Source of the DNA: Bacteroidaceae bacterium
Lineage (GTDB): Bacteria; Bacteroidota; Bacteroidia; Bacteroidales; Bacteroidaceae
DNA length: 63,064 bases
NCBI GenBank assembly: GCA_017503645.1
Contig: JAFVSR010000040.1
Location: 1 to 63,064 of the forward strand
Reading direction: 5' to 3'
Numbering within the stretch: the stretch's first letter is position 1; the number at the start of each line of letters is the position of its first letter. The translations under genes were made by a program, and so were the position numbers. Shown here piece by piece: positions 56,038 through 63,064 of the stretch. The notes under the pieces were generated by a model. It was not told the DNA's origin. It did not search any database and saw only the letters and a program-made list of their open reading frames with translations.

Positions 56038-58299
56038 ATGGATATTGCGTATCTATTGGTAGTCATCTTTATGTTCTCGCTGGCAATCCTCGATTTGACA
56101 GTCGGTGTGAGCAACGATGCCGTAAACTTTCTAAGTTCTGCAGTCGGCAGTAAGGCTGCAAAATTAAATCACGTACTTTTGGTTGCCGCCCTGGGTGTAT
56201 TCATAGGCGCGACTTTCAGCAGCGGTATGATGGATGTGGCGCGCCACGGAATCTTCGCTCCGCAGTATTTCAGTTTCAGTCAGGTTATGTGCATCTACTT
56301 GGCGGTGGTCATCAGCGATGTCTTTCTGCTCGACCTCTTCAACTCGCTTGGCTTGCCCACATCAACCACCGTTTCTATGGTGTTCGAGTTGCTTGGTGCC
56401 GCATTCATCACTGCGCTCATCAATTCAAGCACAACCACAGCAAGTTTTATGGAGATGCTCAACACCGACAAGGCGTTGACAATCATTATCTCAATATTTC
56501 TCTCGGTAGCCATAGCCTTTGTGTTCGGTCTCATTGTGCAGTGGATTGCGCGTGTCATCTTCACCTTCCACTATCGCAAGAACCTGTCGAGCAAGATTGG
56601 TATCTTTGGCGGTATTGCCGTTACGTCTATCATATACTTTATGCTCATTAAGGGATTGAAGGGCAGTGCTTTGGTTTCCGACTCGGCGCGAGCATATATC
56701 GACGAACACACCGTTCTCATACTCTTTATTGCATTTGTGTTCTTTACAATATTTATGCAGTTGCTCCATTGGTGCAAGGTGAATGTGCTCAAGGTGGTTG
56801 TGCTCATAGGTACATTCTCTTTGGCTTTCGCCTTTGCGGGTAACGACCTTGTGAACTTCATTGGTGTTACATTGGCCGGTTTCGAGTCGTTCAAGGATTT
56901 CACAGCCAATGGTGCCGGCATTGCTGCCGATAACTTTATGATGGATTCGCTAAACGGTTCGGCAAAGACTCCCGTATATTTCCTCATAGGTGCCGGTGCG
57001 GTTATGGTGTTTGCGCTGTGGACAAGCAAAAAGGCCCGCAAGGTGTTGCAGACATCTATCAACCTGTCGAGCCAGCAGAACGACGAAGGTGATATATTCG
57101 GTACATCGCCCATTGCACGTAACCTTGTACGTGCCACCACCAAGATGGTCGATGGCATTTCGCGTGTGACACCGCAGAGCGTTAAGGACTGGGTAAACAA
57201 GCGCTTTAGGCCGCTCGAGGAGCGCGAGGATGTTGCATTCGACCTTGTGCGCGCATCTGTGAACTTAGTGCTTGCGGGCTTGCTCATCGCGATTGGTACA
57301 TCGCTTAAACTGCCCCTCTCAACAACCTATGTTACATTTATGGTGGGTATGGGTTCTTCGTTGAGCGACCGTGCCTGGGGGCGTGAGAGTGCCGTGTACC
57401 GTGTAACCGGTGTGGTTTCGGTAGTGGGCGGTTGGTTCATCACAGCCGGTGCTGCATTCATAATTGCTGCTTTTGTGGCATCGATAATGAACTATGGCGG
57501 TATCCCTGCAATGTATGTGATGATTGCCCTGGTTGTCTATCTGCTCATCCGCAGCCACATACAGTATAACAAGAAAAAGGGAAGCGAGAAGGCCGACGAG
57601 GATATGATGGTTATTCTCCGTTCCGAGGACCAGAAGGAGGTTTGGGAAAAACTGCAGTCGCATGCAGCAAGCACCCTCACACACTCGCTCACTTTCTCGG
57701 CCGATACATACAAACGCCTCTTCGAGTCTTTTGCCAAGGATGAGCTTCGCCCATTGAAATCGTCGCTCATAAAGATTGTGGAGGAGAAGGCCTATCTGAA
57801 GAAGGAGCGCCGTTCCGAAACACGCGGTATGCAGCGCATAGACCAGCAGCTTGCTTTTGAGCGCAGCACCTGGTATCACCTCTGTACCAACAGTTGTCAG
57901 CAGATGCTCAACACCCTCACCCGCATTGGTGAGCCTATGAAGGAGCACGCCGACAACAGCTTCTCACCGCTCTCAAAGAGTTATATAGAGGAGTTCTCGC
58001 CCTATTGCCGCGATGTATATAATACCTTAAAAGATATCAGCGATATCATAACAAGTGGCAACTACGAGGATTCGCACGAGGTGTCGGAGCGCGCCAAAGA
58101 ACTCAAGCACGCGCTTGCCAACCTGCGCAAGACACAGACAATGCGCTTGCACCAGAGCAGCGGCAGCTTGCGTATGGACTTTGTATATCTGAACCTTATC
58201 CAGGAGAGCCACGAGCTCCTCAGCGAGGTGCGTAACCTATTACGTGGTGGTAACAAGTTCTTTGCCTCATCTACGGTGAAGGTTACTCCCGCAGAATAA
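56038..58299 (+). CDS. PiT-family inorganic phosphate transporter with PhoU-like tail (copy 2)
   Basis: A 753-aa paralogue of the preceding gene. The same SNDAVNF and AGNDLVNFIG repeats, membrane core and PhoU-like tail are present, and a stretch of about 60 residues around ERSTWYHLCTNSCQQM is identical in both. Differences concentrate in the loop near residues 120-130 and in the linker near 520-530. It follows from a tandem duplication. The promoter differs: it is a constitutive-type site, without the GTAACA repeats. Two paralogues with different control may give low- and high-phosphate uptake. A strong terminator follows. Confidence 0.88.
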   Translation: MDIAYLLVVIFMFSLAILDLTVGVSNDAVNFLSSAVGSKAAKLNHVLLVAALGVFIGATFSSGMMDVARHGIFAPQYFSFSQVMCIYLAVVISDVFLLDLFNSLGLPTSTTVSMVFELLGAAFITALINSSTTTASFMEMLNTDKALTIIISIFLSVAIAFVFGLIVQWIARVIFTFHYRKNLSSKIGIFGGIAVTSIIYFMLIKGLKGSALVSDSARAYIDEHTVLILFIAFVFFTIFMQLLHWCKVNVLKVVVLIGTFSLAFAFAGNDLVNFIGVTLAGFESFKDFTANGAGIAADNFMMDSLNGSAKTPVYFLIGAGAVMVFALWTSKKARKVLQTSINLSSQQNDEGDIFGTSPIARNLVRATTKMVDGISRVTPQSVKDWVNKRFRPLEEREDVAFDLVRASVNLVLAGLLIAIGTSLKLPLSTTYVTFMVGMGSSLSDRAWGRESAVYRVTGVVSVVGGWFITAGAAFIIAAFVASIMNYGGIPAMYVMIALVVYLLIRSHIQYNKKKGSEKADEDMMVILRSEDQKEVWEKLQSHAASTLTHSLTFSADTYKRLFESFAKDELRPLKSSLIKIVEEKAYLKKERRSETRGMQRIDQQLAFERSTWYHLCTNSCQQMLNTLTRIGEPMKEHADNSFSPLSKSYIEEFSPYCRDVYNTLKDISDIITSGNYEDSHEVSERAKELKHALANLRKTQTMRLHQSSGSLRMDFVYLNLIQESHELLSEVRNLLRGGNKFFASSTVKVTPAE

Positions 58300-58316
58300 C
58301 GAGTGATAAAAATAAA

Positions 58317-58369
58317 AAGCAGCAGCGGCAGAAAGATAGAAAAATTCTTCTGTCGCTGCTGCTTTTTTT
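58317..58369 (+). terminator. Terminator of second PiT gene
   Basis: AGCAGCAGCGGCAGAA and TTCTGTCGCTGCTGCT pair with one mismatch and are followed by TTTTTTT. Confidence 0.88.
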
Positions 58370-58370
58370 G

Positions 58371-58378
58371 TAAATTTG
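58371..58378 (+). promoter_or_regulatory. -7 box of nfo operon
   Basis: TAAATTTG matches TAnnTTTG, directly after the preceding terminator and 27 bases before the ATG at 58405. Confidence 0.45.
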
Positions 58379-58404
58379 CCGTAAATAGCAGAACCATAGT
58401 AGTT

Positions 58405-59238
58405 ATGAAATATATTGGAGCACACGTATCGGCAAGCGGCGGTGTAGAGAACGCGCCGCTGAATGCAGCAGCCATAGGAGCCAATGCATTTGCCCTCTTT
58501 ACAAAGAATCAACGCCAGTGGGTGTCGGCACCCCTCACAGAAAAGAGCATTGCTCTCTTTAAGGAACGTTGTGTGGCGGGTGGCTTTGATGCCCGTTACA
58601 TATTGCCGCACGACAGTTACCTCATAAACTTGGGCAACCCCGACGAGGAGGCAATACAAAAGTCACGCGCGGCCTTCCTCGACGAGATGAAACGTTGCGA
58701 GCAACTGGGGCTCACAATGCTCAATTTCCACCCCGGCAGCCATTTGAACAAAATTTCGGTGGAGCAGTGCCTCGATGCCATTGCGGCCAACATAAACCTG
58801 GCGCTTGAACACACCCGTGGCGTGACGGCAGTTATTGAAAACACGGCAGGGCAGGGCAGCAACGTGGGTAACCGCCTCGAGGAGATACGTTACATAATAG
58901 ACCGCATCGACGATAAAAGCCGTGTGGGTGTGTGCATAGATACCTGCCACTTCTATTCGGCAGGCTACGACATAGTGAACGACTACGAAGGCGCGTTTGC
59001 CGCACTCGACAATATCATTGGGCGCGAGTACCTGCGTGCAATCCACCTGAACGACACCAAGAAGCCCTTGGGCTCTCGCGTGGACAGGCACGAAAGCATA
59101 GGCCTGGGCCTGCTGGGCTTGGATTTCTTCAAACGTTTTATGAAGGATTCCCGTTTCGACAATATAGCTATAATCCTTGAAACACCAGATGAAAGCCGTT
59201 GGGCCGATGAGATAAACCTATTGCGTAGTTTTGAATAA
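58405..59238 (+). CDS. nfo: Endonuclease IV (AP endonuclease)
   Basis: A 277-aa DNA repair enzyme that cleaves 5' to abasic sites, with three zinc ions in a TIM barrel. Visible signatures: [12 protein letters not shown] at the start, LNFHPGSHL (metal His), [13 protein letters not shown] (metal Glu), [15 protein letters not shown] (metal Asp/His) and [23 protein letters not shown] start at ATG 58405; a longer in-frame start at 58303 would lie in the previous terminator. It leads an operon with a response regulator (5-base gap), a histidine kinase (6-base gap) and an acyltransferase (15-base gap). Confidence 0.96.
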   Translation: MKYIGAHVSASGGVENAPLNAAAIGANAFALFTKNQRQWVSAPLTEKSIALFKERCVAGGFDARYILPHDSYLINLGNPDEEAIQKSRAAFLDEMKRCEQLGLTMLNFHPGSHLNKISVEQCLDAIAANINLALEHTRGVTAVIENTAGQGSNVGNRLEEIRYIIDRIDDKSRVGVCIDTCHFYSAGYDIVNDYEGAFAALDNIIGREYLRAIHLNDTKKPLGSRVDRHESIGLGLLGLDFFKRFMKDSRFDNIAIILETPDESRWADEINLLRSFE

Positions 59239-59243
59239 AGCAT

Positions 59244-59939
59244 ATGGAAAGAATTCTTGTCGTTGATGACGAACCCGATTTGTGCGAGATTCTCAAATTT
59301 AATCTCGAAAACAATGGCTACGAGGTAGATACCGCAAACTCGGGCGAGGAGGCACTTGAAAAGGATGTGACCTCCTATAGCCTGTTTCTGCTCGATGTGA
59401 TGATGGACGATATGAGCGGTTTCACTCTTGCATCGTGCCTGCGCAAGATACCGCAGGCGGCAAACACCCCCATAATATTCATAACGGCCAAGGGCGATGA
59501 AAACGATGTGCTCACGGGCTTTAACGTGGGTGCCGACGACTACATTCATAAACCATTCCGCATAAGCGAGGTAGTTGCCCGCGTGAAGGCCGTGTTGCGT
59601 CGTCGCGAGGCGGGCGCTGCACCCGTCGCACAGGCAAGCGAGTTGGTGGTGGGTTCTCTTGCACTGAACCCCGAAACCAAGCGCGCCACCATAGACGGCG
59701 AGGATATATCGCTCACAAAAAAGGAGTTTGAGGTATTGCATATGCTACTGTTGAAGCCCGGCAAGGTATATTCGCGCGAGGAGATTCTTGCCCGCGTGTG
59801 GCCCGACGATGTGAACGTGCTCGAGCGCAGCATAGATGTGAATATGACACGTCTGCGCAAGAAACTCGGCCCTTATGCATCGCACATAGTGTCGCGAAGC
59901 GGCTATGGATATTGTTTCATTTCAGACCGTAACGAATAG
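59244..59939 (+). CDS. OmpR/PhoB-family response regulator
   Basis: A 231-aa two-component regulator. The receiver domain (about 1-120) has the acidic pair VVDDEP, the phospho-Asp in FLLDVMMDD (near residue 52), the Thr in FITAKGD and the Lys in HKPF. The DNA-binding winged helix (about 135-230) has TKKEFEVLHMLLLKPGKVYS and the recognition region ERSIDVNMTRLRKKLG, ending in SGYGYCF. It lies downstream of two phosphate transporter genes; the first has a Pho-box-like array, so a PhoB-like role is an attractive inference. It is co-transcribed with nfo, a kinase and an acyltransferase. Other signals are not excluded. Confidence 0.93.
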   Translation: MERILVVDDEPDLCEILKFNLENNGYEVDTANSGEEALEKDVTSYSLFLLDVMMDDMSGFTLASCLRKIPQAANTPIIFITAKGDENDVLTGFNVGADDYIHKPFRISEVVARVKAVLRRREAGAAPVAQASELVVGSLALNPETKRATIDGEDISLTKKEFEVLHMLLLKPGKVYSREEILARVWPDDVNVLERSIDVNMTRLRKKLGPYASHIVSRSGYGYCFISDRNE

Positions 59940-59945
59940 AGTAGT

Positions 59946-61580
59946 ATGTCCTCCTCGTTTGCAAAGTTCTTTCTTCCTCTTGTGGTACTGCTGCTCCTGC
60001 TTGTCGGTTGCAGCATATACTACTACCACGACCGTGAGCGCCAGTTTGCCGAGCTGCACCTGCAAGAGGCACTGCGCAATGTGAACGAGAATGTGTACGA
60101 CCTGCTGCGCATACGTGGCGAGAATGAGTACAGCGAGGATATGGCAGTGTATCTGCAACGCTACATTGCTCACTACGACAGGCGCGGCCTGCGCCTCACG
60201 CTCATTTCGCCCGCTACAGGCAACGTGCTCTATGAGTCGTCGGCCTTGGCAGGTGATGCCTGGATAAGCCGCGAAAACCACGCAGCCCGCCCCGAGGTGG
60301 TGCAGGCCAAGAGCGATGGCCTGGGCTATGCCGTGCGCCGTCTCTCCACCGCAACGGGCGAGGAGTATTTCTATGTGGCCACATACGATGAAGAGTTCAA
60401 TTTTATTGTGCGCAGCTCAATGCCTTACAAGTTTGTATATACCCACAATACCACCAAGCACATTGTTGTACTCTTAGTTTCGGCTTTTCTTGTGGCGCTT
60501 CTCATCATTATAATGTATCGTGTGACCCAGGCCATTGGCAGCAAGGAGTTTGCAACGCAAAAACTGCTTATGCATTTGAGCATAGCACAAGAGGGGCTTG
60601 CTTTCTTCGACAACCGCAAACGGTTGCTCTTTGCAAACAGCCTCTTCAGCGAGTATGGCGATTTCATATCGGCAAAACATCTGGCCGATACGGGTGATAT
60701 CCTTGCCCAGCCCGAATTCCGCAAAATAAAGCGCTTCATAGACAACGACGGCTACCTGAACAATACCACGCGCGAAAGTACCATACACGACAAGGTCGAT
60801 GTCTCGGGGCGCACATTCTCCCTGCGTTGCGTGCTGTTCAAGGATGGCAGTTTCGAGGTATCCATAAACGATATAACGCGCGCCGAGGAGCAGAGCCGCA
60901 TTGAAAGGCAACTGACGCAAAATGTGGCCCACGAATTCAAAACACCGGTATGCAGTATTCAAGGCTATCTGGAAACTATATTGGAAAACTATCCCGCCAA
61001 CCTCACCGCCGAACAGATGATGCACTTTCTGCAACGTTGCCACTCGCAAAGCAACCGCCTCAATACCCTGGTGCAGGATATGCAGAACCTCAATAATATG
61101 AACGATACCCTGCAAAAGATAAATAAAGAGCAGGTGGATATAGCACAGGTGGTAGGCGGCATACAGCAGGAGATAGACAACAAACTTGCCGAGCAGCAAA
61201 TGAGCGTGCATAACAAACTGCCTGCACGGCTGTTGCTTATGGGCGATGCGGGTAAAATATACTCCATCTTCCGCAATCTGTTCGACAATGCCGTGGCCTA
61301 TGCAGGGCAGGGTTCCGTCATCACAATAAGCTGCTTTCGCAGCGATGCCCAGTACTACTATTTCAGTTTCAGGGATAATGGCGCGGGAGTGCCGCAAGAG
61401 CACCTGTCACGCATATTTGAACGCTTTTATCGCGTGGATAAGGGACGCAGCCGCAAACTTGGCGGTACCGGCCTTGGGCTTGCCATTGTGAAGAACGCCG
61501 TGGCTTTGCACGGTGGCACCATATCGGCACGCGAGGCACAGGGTGGCGGTCTTGAATTTGTGTTTAAGTTGCGCAGGTAA
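59946..61580 (+). CDS. Sensor histidine kinase partner of the response regulator
   Basis: A 544-aa membrane kinase. Helix 1 covers about residues 8-27 and helix 2 about 172-193, enclosing a periplasmic sensor of some 145 residues with no Cache-type motif I can name. A PAS-like domain follows (about 205-310). The phosphorylation helix holds NVAHEFKTPVCSIQGY (His near residue 329). The ATPase domain shows NLFDNAVAYAG (N box), DNGAGVP (G1), FERFYRVDKG and GGTGLGLAIVKN (G2). It starts 6 bases after the regulator gene, as a cognate pair. The layout (membrane, PAS, HisKA, HATPase) is that of PhoR-like kinases, which agrees with the phosphate context but does not prove it. Confidence 0.93.
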   Translation: MSSSFAKFFLPLVVLLLLLVGCSIYYYHDRERQFAELHLQEALRNVNENVYDLLRIRGENEYSEDMAVYLQRYIAHYDRRGLRLTLISPATGNVLYESSALAGDAWISRENHAARPEVVQAKSDGLGYAVRRLSTATGEEYFYVATYDEEFNFIVRSSMPYKFVYTHNTTKHIVVLLVSAFLVALLIIIMYRVTQAIGSKEFATQKLLMHLSIAQEGLAFFDNRKRLLFANSLFSEYGDFISAKHLADTGDILAQPEFRKIKRFIDNDGYLNNTTRESTIHDKVDVSGRTFSLRCVLFKDGSFEVSINDITRAEEQSRIERQLTQNVAHEFKTPVCSIQGYLETILENYPANLTAEQMMHFLQRCHSQSNRLNTLVQDMQNLNNMNDTLQKINKEQVDIAQVVGGIQQEIDNKLAEQQMSVHNKLPARLLLMGDAGKIYSIFRNLFDNAVAYAGQGSVITISCFRSDAQYYYFSFRDNGAGVPQEHLSRIFERFYRVDKGRSRKLGGTGLGLAIVKNAVALHGGTISAREAQGGGLEFVFKLRR

Positions 61581-61595
61581 TAAAAACAACACAAT

Positions 61596-62738
61596 ATGGC
61601 ACAAAACGAAAAAATAAACATAGGTTGGATAGATATGCTGCGTGTGGCAGCCTGTTTTTTTGTGGTCTTTTCGCATTGCTGCGACCCCTTTGTGGCTCAT
61701 TTCGATGCCAACCGCGAAATGTTCGTAACGGGTGTATTTGCCGGCAGCCTTATGCGCCCCTGCGTTCCACTCTTTGCAATGATGACGGCCGTGCTGTTGC
61801 TGCCAATAAAACAGGGAACCACGCTTAACGAGTTCTATCGCAAGCGCATAGGGCGCATCGTGAAACCGCTTGTTTTCTGGTCGCTGGCACTGCCGCTTAT
61901 GGCATTTTTCTATTTCACGGTGGTGAGCCCCCATACTCCCAATCCTCAGCTGTCGGTGGCCGACTATACTCCTGCCACGCTGCTGCAACGGCTATATACC
62001 TTTGTGTTCAATTTTAATTTCGACACCACACCGCTATGGTATCTATATATGCTCATAGGTCTCTATCTTGTTATGCCCATAATAAACAGCTGGCTAGTGC
62101 AGGCTACGCAAAAAGAGATAAAGACTTTGCTCTGTGTATGGGTGGCCACCCTCTTTATGCCATACGTCAAGATGGTTGCTCCTTTGTTGGGCTACGCGGG
62201 TAACTATGGCCATATGGGGCTTCTGGGCGAGTGCGATTGGAACGTATATGGCACCTTCTACTATGTGTCGGGCTTTGCGGGCTACCTTGTGCTGGCCTAC
62301 TATCTTAAAAAATACCCCCTCCAATGGAGCTGGGGCAAAATGGCTGCAATATGCCTGCCTATGTTCATCGCAGGCTATGCGGTAACCTCGGTGGGCTACA
62401 TTATCACAAACAGCTATTTCCCCGGCAATTATGCCTATTTGGAAATCTTGTGGTACTTTGCCGGTATAAATGTGTTTATGATGACTTTCCCCATTTTTGT
62501 GGTTATACAAAAACTCAATATAAAGCAGAGCCCGTGGCTTTCACAGGCAGACAAGCTCACATTTGGCATATACCTGTGCCATTTTACATTCACATTCCTC
62601 AGTTACGACCTTTACAATACCCCCTCGCTGCCCTATGTGGCGCGCATAGTGCTTGCGGCCATAACCACCACTGCCGTCAGCGCTCTGCTTGTGTGGCTGC
62701 TGTCAAGAAATAGATTTACAAAGGTGCTGGTGGAGTAG
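61596..62738 (+). CDS. Membrane acyltransferase (acyltransferase-3 family)
   Basis: A 380-aa inner-membrane protein with about ten helices. The N-terminus has the family pattern W-I-D-M-L-R-V-A-A-x-F-x-V-V-x-S-H, including the catalytic-type His in VFSHCCDPF. A conserved Arg near residue 88 (YRKRIGRIVKP) follows. Family members transfer acetyl or other acyl groups to sugars, lipids or peptidoglycan at the membrane. No glycan-synthesis genes are adjacent, so the acceptor is unknown. It starts 15 bases after the kinase gene and is the last gene of the operon. Confidence 0.88.
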   Translation: MAQNEKINIGWIDMLRVAACFFVVFSHCCDPFVAHFDANREMFVTGVFAGSLMRPCVPLFAMMTAVLLLPIKQGTTLNEFYRKRIGRIVKPLVFWSLALPLMAFFYFTVVSPHTPNPQLSVADYTPATLLQRLYTFVFNFNFDTTPLWYLYMLIGLYLVMPIINSWLVQATQKEIKTLLCVWVATLFMPYVKMVAPLLGYAGNYGHMGLLGECDWNVYGTFYYVSGFAGYLVLAYYLKKYPLQWSWGKMAAICLPMFIAGYAVTSVGYIITNSYFPGNYAYLEILWYFAGINVFMMTFPIFVVIQKLNIKQSPWLSQADKLTFGIYLCHFTFTFLSYDLYNTPSLPYVARIVLAAITTTAVSALLVWLLSRNRFTKVLVE

Positions 62739-62976
62739 GGGGATTGGCCGGTAAGCGAGCTTCCCGCTGCCGCGTTCGTTTGGGATTGGCTTCGCTTTGC
62801 TCGCCCATCCCTTTTGGGAGTTCCTTTGCAAGAAACAAGAACGCTGTTGCGTTTTTCTTGTTTTGCTTTCTACTCGCTTTGTGAGCAAGCTCCCAGGCGG
62901 GCATAAAACGGCTCACCTGCAAAAGTTGGGGGGATGATATAAAAATATTATCTTCGCATAGTTAAAATAAAGTACT
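62739..62976. other. Non-coding stretch before the transposase, with hairpins
   Basis: A 238-bp GC-skewed stretch. AAACAAGAACGC (62833-62844) and GCGTTTTTCTTGTTT (62849-62863) pair with a small bulge and could end the nfo operon. Other partial inverted words occur, such as GGGATTGG with CCATCCC. A minus-strand frame (62703-62922) is open but Lys/Pro-rich, without a domain, and overlaps the acyltransferase gene; I do not call it. TATCTTCG (about 62949-62956) is a near-match -7 box for the following gene. The stretch may be a dispersed repeat. Confidence 0.45.
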
Positions 62977-63064
62977 ATGCAGGACGAAAAAATACTATTG
63001 GAATTAGCTCGTTTGATATTGCCATCAGGTTTCATTGAAAACTTCAAGATTACAGGTATCACCA
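62977..63064 (+). CDS. Transposase N-terminus (ISAon1-like), cut by window edge
   Basis: Only the first 29 codons are visible (beginning MQDEKILLELARLILPSG). The pattern K-I-L-L-E-L-A-R-L-I-L-P followed by F-I-E-N-F-K-I is like the N-terminal region of ISAon1-type transposases in Bacteroidota, which often occur as a separate first open frame. The gene continues past the right edge. If correct, the left end of the insertion sequence should lie upstream of 62977, but I see no clear terminal repeat because the other end is missing. Confidence 0.45.
   Translation, partial: MQDEKILLELARLILPSGFIENFKITGIT

Noticed and set aside
62703-62922. Lys/Pro-rich minus-strand frame near the right edge
   Set aside because: It overlaps the end of the acyltransferase gene and looks like a frame through a repeat; no domain is seen.

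Overview
The window is typical Bacteroidales (Bacteroidota) chromosome. Evidence: the lipoprotein TamL/TamB pair, SusC/D-independent glycan enzymes with dockerin/cohesin tails, a carboxynorspermidine-type dehydrogenase next to recA, PiT transporters with a PhoU-like tail, and repeated promoters of the Bacteroidota form TTTG-N20-TAnnTTTG. Most starts lack a Shine-Dalgarno sequence. Genus cannot be fixed from this piece; a gut Bacteroidaceae, Muribaculaceae or Prevotellaceae relative fits. Nearly everything looks like intact chromosomal backbone. The only mobile DNA is a likely transposase start cut by the right edge and a REP/MITE-like palindrome near 55.9 kb.

Layout. 1-0.39 kb: non-coding, with a strong hairpin. 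0.4-8.3 kb (minus): a nucleotidyltransferase and the tamB-tamL envelope assembly operon. 8.5-12.0 kb: a lipoprotein cyclophilin with an M16 peptidase, meeting a TetR-pseudouridine synthase operon head-on. 12.1 kb: initiator tRNA-fMet. 12.3-14.0 kb: a small membrane protein, a RyR-domain protein and an HD hydrolase. 14.2-16.1 kb: dnaK with a sigma-54-like promoter. 16.5-20.0 kb: carboxynorspermidine dehydrogenase-like gene, recA and a secreted C1B peptidase as one operon. 20.2-24.7 kb: a membrane protein/XRE pair, then recJ-recQ. 24.8-36.6 kb (minus): a lipoprotein, a TonB-C protein, a GH109-like enzyme, CstA, an MG2-Sel1 fusion and a multidomain GH2. 36.8-40.9 kb: DUF4405, then (minus) a hydrolase, a membrane-anchored MurF-like ligase and Ddl. 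41.1-44.9 kb: a GH31 with FN3, F5/8C, dockerin and cohesin modules. 45.1-51.7 kb: mutS2, SIMPL, a DnaJ-zinc-finger membrane protein and partner, and AraC. 51.9-59.2 kb: a porin, two tandem PiT phosphate transporters and endonuclease IV. 59.2-62.7 kb: a response regulator, its kinase and an acyltransferase. 62.98 kb: transposase start.

How the parts work together. Three enzymes (GH109-like, GH2, GH31) suggest use of host or plant glycans, but there is no SusC/SusD pair, so this is not a classical PUL. The most coherent regulatory picture is a phosphate locus. Four direct repeats of (T/G)GTAACA or GGTAATT, at an exact 11-bp period, sit 10 bp upstream of a -7-like box in front of the first PiT gene. 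An OmpR/PhoB-type two-component pair lies just downstream of the PiT genes. This is the architecture of PhoB/PhoP boxes and is the best-supported new inference here. Two other sites deserve attention: a near-perfect sigma-54 -24/-12 element before dnaK, and an 18-bp palindrome lying inside the promoter of the tetR gene.

Limits: all family calls come from reading motifs by eye. No database search or structure prediction was run.
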